From Candidatus Hodarchaeota archaeon (lineage in GTDB: Archaea > Asgardarchaeota > Heimdallarchaeia > Hodarchaeales > Hodarchaeaceae): 22,018 nucleotides of DNA. The position numbers and the translations under genes were made by a program. How positions within the stretch are numbered: the first letter of the stretch is position 1; every line of letters starts with the position of its first letter. The stretch is from assembly GCA_016840285.1 (NCBI GenBank), contig JAEOSR010000018.1, positions 1 through 22,018 of the forward strand, written 5' to 3'. Of the stretch, positions 8,201 through 15,639 are shown in pieces. Below the pieces are notes generated by a model. It was not told the origin of the DNA. It did no database searches and saw only the letters and a program-made list of their open reading frames with translations.

Positions 8201-9112
8201 TTGTTTAATTCTGTAGGCGTTAAAAGAGTGAAAAGAAAACCAAAATGGATTAAAGCAAAACTTCCAACAGAGAAAGAATATAGAAAAATTCAGAGATTGC
8301 TCAAAAAACGAGATCTTCATACGGTCTGTGAAGAAGCGTTTTGTCCAAACCGTACTGAATGTTGGGAATCAGGAACCGCGACTTTTTTACTCATGGGCCC
8401 CTTTTGTACTCGTTCGTGTAAATTTTGTGTTGTAAAGACCCGTAATCCTCAGCAAAATCTAGACGTAAAGGAACCTGAAAGCTTGGCTAACACCGTTAAC
8501 GAGCTTGGATTGAAATATGTAGTTCTTACTTCTGTTACCCGAGATGATTTAATTGACGGAGGAGCAGAACACTTAAGCCAATGTATAAAGGAAGTAAAAA
8601 ATAAGAATCCTAATGTTCGAATTGAGATCCTAATTCCTGATTTCCAAGGTGATTTAGACGCTCTTCAGAAGATTGTTAAAAGTAATCCCGATGTTATTGG
8701 ACATAACATCGAAACTACAGAAGTACTTTCTCCAATAGTCCGTGATAAGAGAGCAAACTATGAACAATCTATTTTTATTTTGAAAAATATTAAAAAACTT
8801 GATCGCCAAATATTGACAAAATCTTCGATCATGTTAGGATTAGGAGAAACTGATGAACAGATCCTAGCAGCTCTTCAGGATCTAAGACACGCGGGAGTCG
8901 ATATAGTAACAATAGGGCAATATCTCCAACCTTCACGAAAGCATTTGAATGTTGTTGAGTTCCTAGAACCCCAAATATTTGAAAATTGGAAAAAAAGGGC
9001 TCTTGAACTGGGCTTTCTTTATGTGGCTTCTGGGCCTCTTGTTCGAAGTTCTTATCGTGCTGGGGAATTTTTTGTCGAAAATGTTTTGGAAAGAAAAGCA
9101 AAAGCAAAATAA
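8201..9112 (+). CDS. lipA: Lipoyl synthase (radical SAM)
   Basis: 303 residues from TTG 8201; GTG 8228 is an equally plausible start that loses nine weakly conserved residues. LipA inserts two sulfurs at C6 and C8 of octanoyl groups on carrier domains such as GcvH or 2-oxoacid dehydrogenase E2. Both iron-sulfur sites are present: the auxiliary cluster C-x4-C-x5-C (Cys43, 48, 54, in TVCEEAFCPN) and the radical SAM motif C-x3-C-x2-C (Cys69, 73, 76, in CTRSCKFC). The C-terminal RSSYRAGE (282-289), whose Ser ligates the auxiliary cluster, is intact. DFQGD and GLGETDEQ motifs also match the family. No octanoyltransferase, lipoate ligase or glycine-cleavage gene is in the window. Full length and apparently functional. 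Confidence 0.97.
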   Translation: MFNSVGVKRVKRKPKWIKAKLPTEKEYRKIQRLLKKRDLHTVCEEAFCPNRTECWESGTATFLLMGPFCTRSCKFCVVKTRNPQQNLDVKEPESLANTVNELGLKYVVLTSVTRDDLIDGGAEHLSQCIKEVKNKNPNVRIEILIPDFQGDLDALQKIVKSNPDVIGHNIETTEVLSPIVRDKRANYEQSIFILKNIKKLDRQILTKSSIMLGLGETDEQILAALQDLRHAGVDIVTIGQYLQPSRKHLNVVEFLEPQIFENWKKRALELGFLYVASGPLVRSSYRAGEFFVENVLERKAKAK

Positions 9113-9203
9113 TTTACCAGAGTCATCCATCAATTTGTTCATAAGCAATTTTTTTGGCAAACCTCCTCTGAATAAAACCAATGCAGAAGTTTTTCCTGAC
9201 TAC

Positions 9204-9240
9204 CTAGTTAAAACTTCCTTATTTCGGAAGAATTAACTAG
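9204..9240. other. Imperfect 15-bp inverted repeat (stem-loop) downstream of lipA
   Basis: Arms 9204-9218 (CTAGTTAAAACTTCC) and 9226-9240 (GGAAGAATTAACTAG) pair at 13 of 15 positions: 8 bp, a 2x2 A/A internal loop, then 5 bp, with a 7-nt loop TTATTTC. It lies 92 nt after the lipA stop and about 194 nt before TFB. There is no T-run after it, so it is not a simple intrinsic terminator. It could be an mRNA 3'-end structure or a DNA operator. Confidence 0.6.
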
Positions 9241-9398
9241 AAGAACAAAATTTAGACAATGATGAGATTATGGCTTGTAGAAAGCAAATTAACAAAAAAA
9301 TCCCTTTCTGACATATGAACCAAGATGAATGTGAAATTAATTCAATCTAAAGTCTTTAATTGAAAAACAAAATTGTCGTAGAACTTATCTAGAAATGC

Positions 9399-9408
9399 AT
9401 TAAAAGAT
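9399..9408 (+). promoter_or_regulatory. TATA-like box for TFB
   Basis: CATTAAAAGA is centred about 30 bp upstream of ATG 9434, the spacing expected for a leaderless or near-leaderless archaeal transcript. This spacing is the main reason for preferring ATG 9434 over the in-frame TTG 9413, which would lie between the TATA box and the start site. Confidence 0.5.
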
Positions 9409-9433
9409 ATTATTGGTTGTAGTCACGATTACT

Positions 9434-10429
9434 ATGGTTCATAAGCATGATATCGGACGCCACAGAAAGTGCCCTGAGTGCGGTGCTTTAGATAATGTTG
9501 TTTCTGATCCAAGGTTAGGACAATTCATTTGTTCATGTTGTGGGGTAGTGATTGATTCGAAAATGTTTGATCAAGGCCCTGAATGGCGTGCCTATGATTA
9601 TCAAGAGGAACAAGATCGTTCACGGGGAGGTTCCCCTTTATCATTGCTCCAACCAGACTTCGGTATTAAAACACAGATAAGTAGATCCCGAAAAGACGGA
9701 AAGGGAAGAAAATTATCCTCTTCAAAACGATTAGCGTTTAATCGTTTAACAAATGTTGATAACCATGCTCACGAAAGCGAAATCAGAAATCTCAGGATCG
9801 CTTTACGGGAGCTTAAACGATTAAGAAGCCAAATGGAATTGCCTGATCGTACAGCACAAATGGCTAGTTCGTATTATCGTCAGTGTCTAAAGAAAAACCT
9901 TATTCGAGGACGATCGATAGATGGGATGATAGCAGCAAGCTTATATCTAGCATGTCGCAAAACTAAGATACCACTTACTTTGAAGGATGTCTCTATTAAT
10001 ACCAATGTTTCTTTCAAGGAGCTCGGACGATGTGTCAGGACAATAGTGCAGCATCTTCAAACAAAACCTGATTCTGGAAGACATGAGGCACTGATACATC
10101 GCTTAGGAGAGGAATTGTCCCTTTCGATGCCTACTCGCATGATAGCAGTTAATATTGCAATACAAACAAGAGAATTTGGCATAACTGTAGGAAAAAATCC
10201 CATGTCTATAGCTGCTGCTTGTTTGTACATCGCAGGGGTCAAAACAGGAGAACGACGGACGCAACAACAAATCGCTAGAGCTGCAAAAACAACACCGGTA
10301 ACCATTCGCAACAGATTCAAAGAAATAGTCCGCGTCCTCAGAATGGATGATATTGAGGTGAAACGAGGAGCGGCTGCAGTTCCCGTTTTTATCGAGGATC
10401 CGAAATCACATTTTAGTCTCAATCGATAA
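9434..10429 (+). CDS. tfb: Transcription initiation factor B (TFB/TFIIB)
   Basis: 331 residues from ATG 9434 (338 from TTG 9413). TFB binds TBP-TATA and the BRE and recruits RNA polymerase. The N-terminal zinc ribbon has two CxxC pairs (CPEC at about 13-16 and CSCC at about 33-36). Next come the B-reader/linker region with the conserved GPEWRAYD, and two cyclin-fold repeats (about 120-210 and 215-310), including SIDGMIAASLYLACR and PMSIAAACLYIAG at matching positions of the repeats. The C-terminal repeat ends in a helix-turn-helix (QQQIARAAKTTPVTIRNRFKEI). Length and motifs are normal for archaeal TFB. It is apparently transcribed alone. Archaea often carry several TFBs, and whether this is the main one cannot be told here. 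Confidence 0.97.
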   Translation: MVHKHDIGRHRKCPECGALDNVVSDPRLGQFICSCCGVVIDSKMFDQGPEWRAYDYQEEQDRSRGGSPLSLLQPDFGIKTQISRSRKDGKGRKLSSSKRLAFNRLTNVDNHAHESEIRNLRIALRELKRLRSQMELPDRTAQMASSYYRQCLKKNLIRGRSIDGMIAASLYLACRKTKIPLTLKDVSINTNVSFKELGRCVRTIVQHLQTKPDSGRHEALIHRLGEELSLSMPTRMIAVNIAIQTREFGITVGKNPMSIAAACLYIAGVKTGERRTQQQIARAAKTTPVTIRNRFKEIVRVLRMDDIEVKRGAAAVPVFIEDPKSHFSLNR

Positions 10430-10438
10430 CAATTTCCC

Positions 10439-10460
10439 ATTTTCCCCCTTTTTTTATTTC
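10439..10460 (+). terminator. Pyrimidine/T-rich archaeal-type terminator after TFB
   Basis: A run of Ts and Cs with a seven-T stretch starts about 10 nt after the TFB stop, in the short 66-bp gap before the convergent CPBP gene. Archaeal RNA polymerase terminates at T-tracts without a hairpin. A second six-T run lies near 10478-10485. Confidence 0.5.
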
Positions 10461-10495
10461 TGAAGTCATAACAAGGTTTTTTCTAGATTAAATTA

Positions 10496-11809
10496 TTACT
10501 TTATTGAGGAAATCTCATCATATAATGCATCAAGATCTAACTGATTTCTGTTAAACCTGTTTGTCAATTTCTGTTCTTTGTCAATTAATATTAAACCTAT
10601 CAAAAAGCCACAAAATTGATATAGAAAAGTGAGGCTCGCAGTTAAAATGTTTGAGGGTATCGATAGTAAAATTAAAGGAAAAATCAGCTCGTAAATGATG
10701 ATTAGAACGAGATTCACAGAGACCAATAGAAAAACAGTTCTTGATGGGAGATTGATTTCACGAATAATTCTGCTAATGGATGTTCGAAACCGAAAGAAGA
10801 GATAGATAGTGAGAATTAATGTAATTATTATGAACAATAAAAACATCAGATCAACTAGTTGTGTTGCCTCATTATTGGTCAATAATTGGACGATCAATGA
10901 CCACGCGTTCCATAAAGAGTGATAAATGATTGCGTATTTCAATCCCCACTGAAGAAAGATGATTCCCAATATTATCCCAAGAAAAAAAGTAGCAAATAAA
11001 TGTAATATTGCATATCGAACACTATTTACAACGTTTGATGCAGTATGTGAGAGACTAAAGATTAGAGCACTTGTACAAACCACAAGGAATTTCGATTGAC
11101 ATTGGTTCAACATCACAGAGATTGTATAACGACGAAAAATGAGCTCCTCTAATATCGGCCCAAATATGGAAATCAAAAACGTGAAAGCGAGGATATTGAG
11201 AGGAGTACTAAAAAATTCAGCATAAGGAGATGAGACCGAGGGATCAACATGAATTAAATCCAATCCGAAATCGATCAAAGCGACTCCAACCTCTATGACA
11301 GAGATAGATGCTATAAGTATAAGGAGTAATAGAACAATGAGTGAAAATTGACTCTTATTTTGAGGGATTTCTTGATAGATGAAGGGTTTCCATTTCAACA
11401 TAATCACAATGAATAATGTATTACTTATTAGTAAAACCACCAAGGAAAGAAGAGCAAAGTTAATGGGATCAAGAAAGAAGTTAGTTGGGAAAACGAATAG
11501 GAAAACCGACCCAAGCATCATTTGAGTCAACGAATATCCTGATAAAAGAAATATTACCAGAATAGCATACCGAAAATTAGTAAAAATCGAATTAAGGCGC
11601 GTAGAGTCTTTTGGTGTATTGTTCCACTCAGAGGGAAAAAAATTATGTCCGCAAAAAGGACATGAAGTGGTATCGATGGGAATTGTTGCATGACAATAGG
11701 GGCAAATAGTAGTATTTGACAATTTATTTCCACAATAGACACAAAAGTTCTTTACTGGAGTTTTTTTCTTACAATATGGACAGAATTGAGAGGGCGATTG
11801 TTGGATCAT
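10496..11809 (-). CDS. CPBP-family intramembrane metalloprotease with two N-terminal zinc ribbons
   Basis: 437 residues from ATG. Residues 10-26 (CPYC...CVYCG) and 36-53 (CPYC...CPFCG) form two rubredoxin-like zinc ribbons, one metal each. About nine hydrophobic helices follow. The CPBP (Abi/Rce1-like) signature is complete: EELIFR (Glu221, Glu222, Arg226), F-x3-H (Phe251, His255) and H-x3-N (His297, Asn301), the residues that build the glutamate-dependent active site. It is probably a membrane protease, perhaps processing prenylated proteins as Rce1 does or acting in membrane proteolysis; the substrate is unknown. The zinc ribbons should sit on the cytoplasmic side and could recruit a partner. 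It is a single gene, convergent with TFB, with a TATA-like sequence about 45 bp upstream. Confidence 0.9.
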   Translation of the reverse strand: MIQQSPSQFCPYCKKKTPVKNFCVYCGNKLSNTTICPYCHATIPIDTTSCPFCGHNFFPSEWNNTPKDSTRLNSIFTNFRYAILVIFLLSGYSLTQMMLGSVFLFVFPTNFFLDPINFALLSLVVLLISNTLFIVIMLKWKPFIYQEIPQNKSQFSLIVLLLLILIASISVIEVGVALIDFGLDLIHVDPSVSSPYAEFFSTPLNILAFTFLISIFGPILEELIFRRYTISVMLNQCQSKFLVVCTSALIFSLSHTASNVVNSVRYAILHLFATFFLGIILGIIFLQWGLKYAIIYHSLWNAWSLIVQLLTNNEATQLVDLMFLLFIIITLILTIYLFFRFRTSISRIIREINLPSRTVFLLVSVNLVLIIIYELIFPLILLSIPSNILTASLTFLYQFCGFLIGLILIDKEQKLTNRFNRNQLDLDALYDEISSIK

Positions 11810-11849
11810 CCACGTGAGAGTCCCAGTTACATTGAAAAATACTTTCGAT

Positions 11850-11859
11850 CATATAAAAA
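11850..11859 (-). promoter_or_regulatory. TATA-like box for the CPBP protease gene
   Basis: Read on the minus strand, TTTTTTATATGATC lies about 42-50 bp upstream of the ATG at 11809. AT-rich core preceded by a purine/GC-rich segment (CGGG) where a BRE would be. Assigned by eye. Confidence 0.4.
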
Positions 11860-12154
11860 AACCCGATTGTTTGAGAAAACCTAATGAACTATCATCGCTA
11901 GAGTACGACGATTTCCTGCGAGTCCTCAGAACCTCAAGCTTCGAAAAGAGGATAAGAGATACGATAGATTCAACTTCTTGACTGATTTTCTCCGTTAAAT
12001 GCTCAAAAACAACTTAATGCAACTTATTCAGAGAGACCCTTACAGAAAACCTATTAAATATTAGCCGAAAAGTTAAACCTATTGAAAGACAGAAGGATAT
12101 TCTGTAGTGATATACCAGTAGTGAACCGAAGAAACATTTAATTCTGTTCAATGA

Positions 12155-12172
12155 AAAAAAGGGGTCTTTTTT
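12155..12172 (+). promoter_or_regulatory. Hairpin immediately before the prenyl synthase start codon
   Basis: AAAAAAG (12155-12161), loop GGGT, CTTTTTT (12166-12172): a 7-bp stem ending one base before the GTG at 12174. The loop and stem contain the only purine-rich Shine-Dalgarno-like bases (GGGG). In an mRNA with a leader, this could partly hide the start. The stem is mostly A-U and weak. Confidence 0.35.
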
Positions 12173-12173
12173 C

Positions 12174-13178
12174 GTGGTACTAGAGTTCTTAGACGCTGAA
12201 ATCATGGAACAATTGGACAAGAAGCTCACTCAAGCAATTGAGGGACTGGTTAGTCCAACAAAAGAGCGAATTCGTGATTTCATTCTTACAACAAAGGGAA
12301 AACGGTTACGTCCAGCTCTAATTTCAGTAACAACTAATTTATTAGTAAGAGATACAAAAATTCATGAAGTAGCAATGGAGAGATCACATAATGCTGCAAT
12401 CGCTATAGAACTTCTCCATAATATGACATTAATTCATGATGATCTAATTGATGGTGCTCCGATTAGACGTGGTAAAAAAGCTTTTCATATACTTCATGGA
12501 GCAGATCGTGCACTTCATGATGGTGACGTCCTTCATGCCTATGCTTTGACTTTACTGAAAAATGAGCCTACTCTCAACCTTGTCCTTGATTATGCCTATC
12601 AAGTTAGCTTAGGTAATGCTATCGAGTTAGAAGATAGGTTGGATCAAAACTTTGACTTTAATAGAGATCATGTAATCAAGATTATGGAGTTAAAAACGGC
12701 TATTGTCTTTGCAGGCTGCGTAAAGTTAGGATGTATAGCAGCTGATCGCGGAGAAATCTTTACAGATAGATTGCATGAAGCTATTGTCGCTGCTGGTATT
12801 GCTTTTCAAATTCAAGATGATTACTTAGATATCCTAGGAAACCCAGAAGAATTTGGAAAAGTTCCTTATTGGGACATCCAAGAATCAAAGAGAAACCTGT
12901 TCCTATATTTTGCTTTGCAAACTGAATATGCTTCTCAAATTAAGGAAATCTATAATAAACCAGTTGGAGAGAAATCAGACAAGGATATTAAATTTATCAT
13001 AGAAGCCTTCCGCTCCGTCAATCAGAATGTAAGAGAGGTAAGAGATGAATATGCTCACTTCTGTATCCAAGAGCTAGAAGAAATCCAGAACGAGTTAACT
13101 AATAGAGATACAAGAACAATTGAGTTATTTGAATTTTTAAAAATCTTAGTTAAGTTTCTTGCTGAACGGGAAAAATAA
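12174..13178 (+). CDS. Polyprenyl diphosphate synthase (geranylgeranyl-PP synthase type)
   Basis: 334 residues from GTG; ATG 12204 is a shorter alternative, but GTG keeps the normal distance (about 40 residues) before the GKRLRP motif at 42-47. All isoprenyl synthase motifs are seen: first Asp-rich motif DDLID with RRG (89-100), Lys-Thr at 174-175, and second Asp-rich motif DDYLD (215-219). It condenses IPP with an allylic diphosphate to make C20 or longer chains for archaeal membrane lipids or glycan carriers. The fifth residue before the first motif is Met84, not the bulky aromatic of many archaeal C20 enzymes, so a longer product is possible. GKVPYWDIQESKRNL replaces the usual GK..G.DI.EGK.TL. 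First gene of an apparent three-gene operon (gaps of 39 and 34 bp). Confidence 0.93.
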   Translation: MVLEFLDAEIMEQLDKKLTQAIEGLVSPTKERIRDFILTTKGKRLRPALISVTTNLLVRDTKIHEVAMERSHNAAIAIELLHNMTLIHDDLIDGAPIRRGKKAFHILHGADRALHDGDVLHAYALTLLKNEPTLNLVLDYAYQVSLGNAIELEDRLDQNFDFNRDHVIKIMELKTAIVFAGCVKLGCIAADRGEIFTDRLHEAIVAAGIAFQIQDDYLDILGNPEEFGKVPYWDIQESKRNLFLYFALQTEYASQIKEIYNKPVGEKSDKDIKFIIEAFRSVNQNVREVRDEYAHFCIQELEEIQNELTNRDTRTIELFEFLKILVKFLAEREK

Positions 13179-13217
13179 TCTTATCCTTTCAAGAAGAAAA
13201 TGTGGAAATGACTTCCA

Positions 13218-14063
13218 GTGAAAAATAAGGATATTCACAAATATACGATAGAGTTTACGAATAATTTTTGGTTGAACTTGGTGGAAGTAGCGGGTCATGG
13301 TAATGTCAAACAATTTATTATTTCAGCATTGAAAGTTGCCCTAGAAGCCCATACTATCAAATCCTTAATATTATGTGGAGGTCGAGGAACCAGTTTTCGG
13401 CCAATTGCTGTTGCTACTCCTGCAGTCATGTTACCTATTGGTTATCAACCAATTATTGAATATTCTATTGACTTATTGCGACGACATGCCTTAACAGAGA
13501 TTTTTTTGTCCATAGGATATTTAAAAGAACACATTCAACAACAATTTTCAGAGAAAAATATCCCTGGTGTCGAAATTGGGTTTATTTCAGAAGAAAAACC
13601 TTTAGATACTGCAGGAGCGGTACTGAATGCCCAAAAACAATTCAAATCCACATTCCTAGTAATGAATGGAGATCTAATTACTAACATAAATCTTGGCTTG
13701 CTCATAGAATTCCACCGCCGAAAAATAAAAGAGGGTGGAATTGCAACCATGTTTATTCTTGAGAATAGTAATGGTCAAGTTGAATTTAATGAAGAAAATA
13801 GTAGAATTGTAAAATTTGTGAGTGGAGGAAAGAAGGGATTAAACCATGTTAATGCAGGAATCTATATTTTTGAACCAGAGATCTTCACATATATAGAAAA
13901 ATCAGTTTCCTCCCTAGAAAAGGATGTGTTTCCTGCGTTGGCTAAGGAGGAACTCCTTTATGGATACATCCCAAGTCATCCTGTCTATTGGAATCATATC
14001 AATAGTCCTGAGAAGTATAAATTGGGCTGGTCTGATTTCTTAGCTGGCAAACTCGACTTTTAA
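13218..14063 (+). CDS. Nucleotidyltransferase-fold protein, probably catalytically altered, with RHH-like N-terminal extension
   Basis: 281 residues from GTG. From residue 48 on, it follows the sugar-1-phosphate nucleotidyltransferase family (GlmU/RmlA/GMPP type): LILCGGRGTSFRP (50-62), EKPLDTAGAV (126-135), MNGD (149-152) and VNAGIYIFEPE. There is no left-handed beta-helix domain. Signature residues are changed. The Arg after GGxGT is Ser59, the Lys of the PKP motif is Ala69 (TPAVMLP), and the Asp of the W-x-D-I-G metal motif is His260 (YWNHINSP). Asp152 is kept. The first 45 residues are extra. They read as strand-helix-turn-helix (YTIEF, then NFWLNLVEVA, GNVKQFIISALKVALEAH), as in ribbon-helix-helix domains, although the start could be later (an in-frame TTG lies at about residue 38). 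It may be a regulatory subunit or binding protein for the adjacent GT2. Fold is sure; activity is doubtful. Confidence 0.85.
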   Translation: MKNKDIHKYTIEFTNNFWLNLVEVAGHGNVKQFIISALKVALEAHTIKSLILCGGRGTSFRPIAVATPAVMLPIGYQPIIEYSIDLLRRHALTEIFLSIGYLKEHIQQQFSEKNIPGVEIGFISEEKPLDTAGAVLNAQKQFKSTFLVMNGDLITNINLGLLIEFHRRKIKEGGIATMFILENSNGQVEFNEENSRIVKFVSGGKKGLNHVNAGIYIFEPEIFTYIEKSVSSLEKDVFPALAKEELLYGYIPSHPVYWNHINSPEKYKLGWSDFLAGKLDF

Positions 14064-14097
14064 CTAGTGCTCCTAGAAAATCTGGAAGATTCATCTA

Positions 14098-15633
14098 ATG
14101 TGGGTATATCGTATTTTTTCCTGGATTACGCTAGTCATTTCAATTCTAATCTTCATTTCAATCCCCATTTATATTATATCTAGCATGGTGATAATCTTTT
14201 CTAATCTTACCTTTACCACAATACTTCTAAATATACTTCTTCTTATCATTGAAGTGTTTGGATTTCTCTTCGCATTTTATCTCTTTTACATGATTTCTGG
14301 TGCTTTTAAATTTCGATATAGATCAATTCAGATAAATTACAAAGGAAAAGCCTTGGAAAGTCCATTTTTTAGTATAATTATCCCATCACATGGGACGTCT
14401 TTTCCTGTCCTGAAAAAAACGTTGGAAGGAGCCCTAAAAATAGATTATGATCAATATGAAATCATTGTCAGTGATAATGGTCAGGATCTCAATGTTACTG
14501 GACAGTTAAAGGAATTTTGTGAGGAGAACCAAATTCAATTTTATCATAAACAAGATAGACGAGGATTCAAGGCAGGCAATATTAATGCAGTGATTGATAA
14601 GACCAATGGAGAATTTATAGTAATTCTAGACTCAGATCATATTGCAGTTCCAAACCTTCTTACAGAATTTTCTAAGGCATTATCAGATAAAAAAATTGGT
14701 TATATACAAGCTAAAGTCGCTTATCGAAATACACAGAAATTATATCAAGCTGCTAACTCTATTTTATATTCTCAGTTCTATGAAGTCTTTGAGGCAGCGA
14801 AAGAACAACGAGGGGTTGTACTGTTCAATGGTACAACAGGTTGTTTTCGAAAAGAAGTTCTTAAAAAAGTTGGTGGATTTTCAGAGGATACTTTGATTGA
14901 AGACATAGATACTTCAATGAAAATCCTATCTCAGGGCTATGAAGGGAGGTATTTAGACTTTGTGGGATCTCATGGATTAGTTCCCGAATCAGCTAAAGCC
15001 CAGATAGCTCAATTGTGGCGTTGGGGTACTGGAGCTACCAGCGTGCTTCGTTTAAGGTACCGAATGATTCTAGGATCAAAGCATCTGAGTTGGTTTAAAA
15101 AATTAGAGTTAATCTTGAATACGATGGCTTTCTTCTCTGGAATCAGTGTAGTGTTGCTGATGACAATTCTAGCTGTTCTCATCTTGGGAGATATTCCGTT
15201 TTTACGTCCTCAGCTGTTTGGTTTACATTCAGGGTATATAATGCCGAGCCTAGTTGGTGTATCATACACTATGTCGGCATTTCTAGCCATTCTCTGGGAA
15301 CCACGACAACAACATCTATTGAAAAGACTGATACAACTGATTCCATTCTATTTATTTTCATTAGGGACTTTTCTGTTCTTGATATCTGGAGTGATTGAAG
15401 GATTGCTTTTGAAGACCACAACGCTCAGTAGCGGGGCACTTTGGACTCGTGAGGTTCGAGTTATTCGTAATTCTCTGATAGCTCTTGGTTTTTGTTTCAC
15501 CCTTATTCTAATTGGCTTGTTGAAGTGGTCACATCAATTTGCTCCAGTTATGGTGGGGGGTGTTATCGGTTGGGTATTGGCCCCCTTAATGCTTCTATAT
15601 GAGGAAGTGTTCCCTCCACGCGAGGGTGAATAA
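14098..15633 (+). CDS. Processive-type GT2 membrane glycosyltransferase (cellulose/hyaluronan synthase-like)
   Basis: 511 residues from ATG. Two N-terminal membrane helices (about 6-34 and 40-67) are followed by a cytoplasmic GT-A domain (about 88-315) and about five C-terminal helices (335-505). The D,D,D,QxxRW signature is complete: SDNG (Asp126), DSD (178-180), the TED-like LIED (Glu268-Asp269) and QLWRW (305-309). Such enzymes transfer sugars from nucleotide sugars to a growing chain or lipid acceptor and often extrude the product through their own membrane channel. Last gene of the apparent operon, 34 bp after the nucleotidyltransferase-like gene. The pairing with a prenyl synthase suggests a lipid-linked glycan or glycolipid. 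The product sugar cannot be inferred. The 3' end is 6 bp from the convergent DUF99 gene. Confidence 0.93.
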   Translation: MWVYRIFSWITLVISILIFISIPIYIISSMVIIFSNLTFTTILLNILLLIIEVFGFLFAFYLFYMISGAFKFRYRSIQINYKGKALESPFFSIIIPSHGTSFPVLKKTLEGALKIDYDQYEIIVSDNGQDLNVTGQLKEFCEENQIQFYHKQDRRGFKAGNINAVIDKTNGEFIVILDSDHIAVPNLLTEFSKALSDKKIGYIQAKVAYRNTQKLYQAANSILYSQFYEVFEAAKEQRGVVLFNGTTGCFRKEVLKKVGGFSEDTLIEDIDTSMKILSQGYEGRYLDFVGSHGLVPESAKAQIAQLWRWGTGATSVLRLRYRMILGSKHLSWFKKLELILNTMAFFSGISVVLLMTILAVLILGDIPFLRPQLFGLHSGYIMPSLVGVSYTMSAFLAILWEPRQQHLLKRLIQLIPFYLFSLGTFLFLISGVIEGLLLKTTTLSSGALWTREVRVIRNSLIALGFCFTLILIGLLKWSHQFAPVMVGGVIGWVLAPLMLLYEEVFPPREGE

Positions 15634-15639
15634 TCCCAA

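Larger units (their letters stand above)
9113..9433. other. Non-coding spacer lipA-TFB
   Basis: About 320 bp with no convincing gene in six frames. It contains the stem-loop at 9204-9240, then AT-rich unstructured sequence, and the TFB TATA-like box near its right end. I see no tRNA or other RNA signature. Confidence 0.6.
11810..12173. promoter_or_regulatory. Divergent spacer between CPBP protease and the prenyl synthase operon
   Basis: 364 bp without a supportable gene. It holds the CPBP promoter at its left end and, on the right, a TATA-like CATTTAATTC at 12135-12144, about 35 bp before the GTG of the prenyl synthase. A direct repeat AAACCTATT(A/G)AA occurs at 12047-12058 and 12075-12086 (28 bp apart). 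The middle (11880-12000) shows no recognisable structure. Confidence 0.45.

Noticed and set aside
8963..9236. Frames on both strands over the lipA 3' end
   Set aside because: They lie mostly antisense or out of frame to the conserved LipA C-terminus (RSSYRAGE); composition is shadow-like.
10057..10440. A 127-codon minus-strand frame antisense to TFB
   Set aside because: TFB coding is certain from its cyclin repeats; the antisense frame has no motif of its own.
11880..12000. Possible tRNA or small RNA in the spacer left of the prenyl synthase
   Set aside because: No acceptor-stem pairing and no GTTCRA T-arm sequence could be found.
12014..12229. A 71-codon minus-strand frame across the prenyl synthase start
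   Set aside because: It overlaps the promoter and 5' end of a well-supported gene and has Ser/Phe-rich, low-information content typical of antisense frames.
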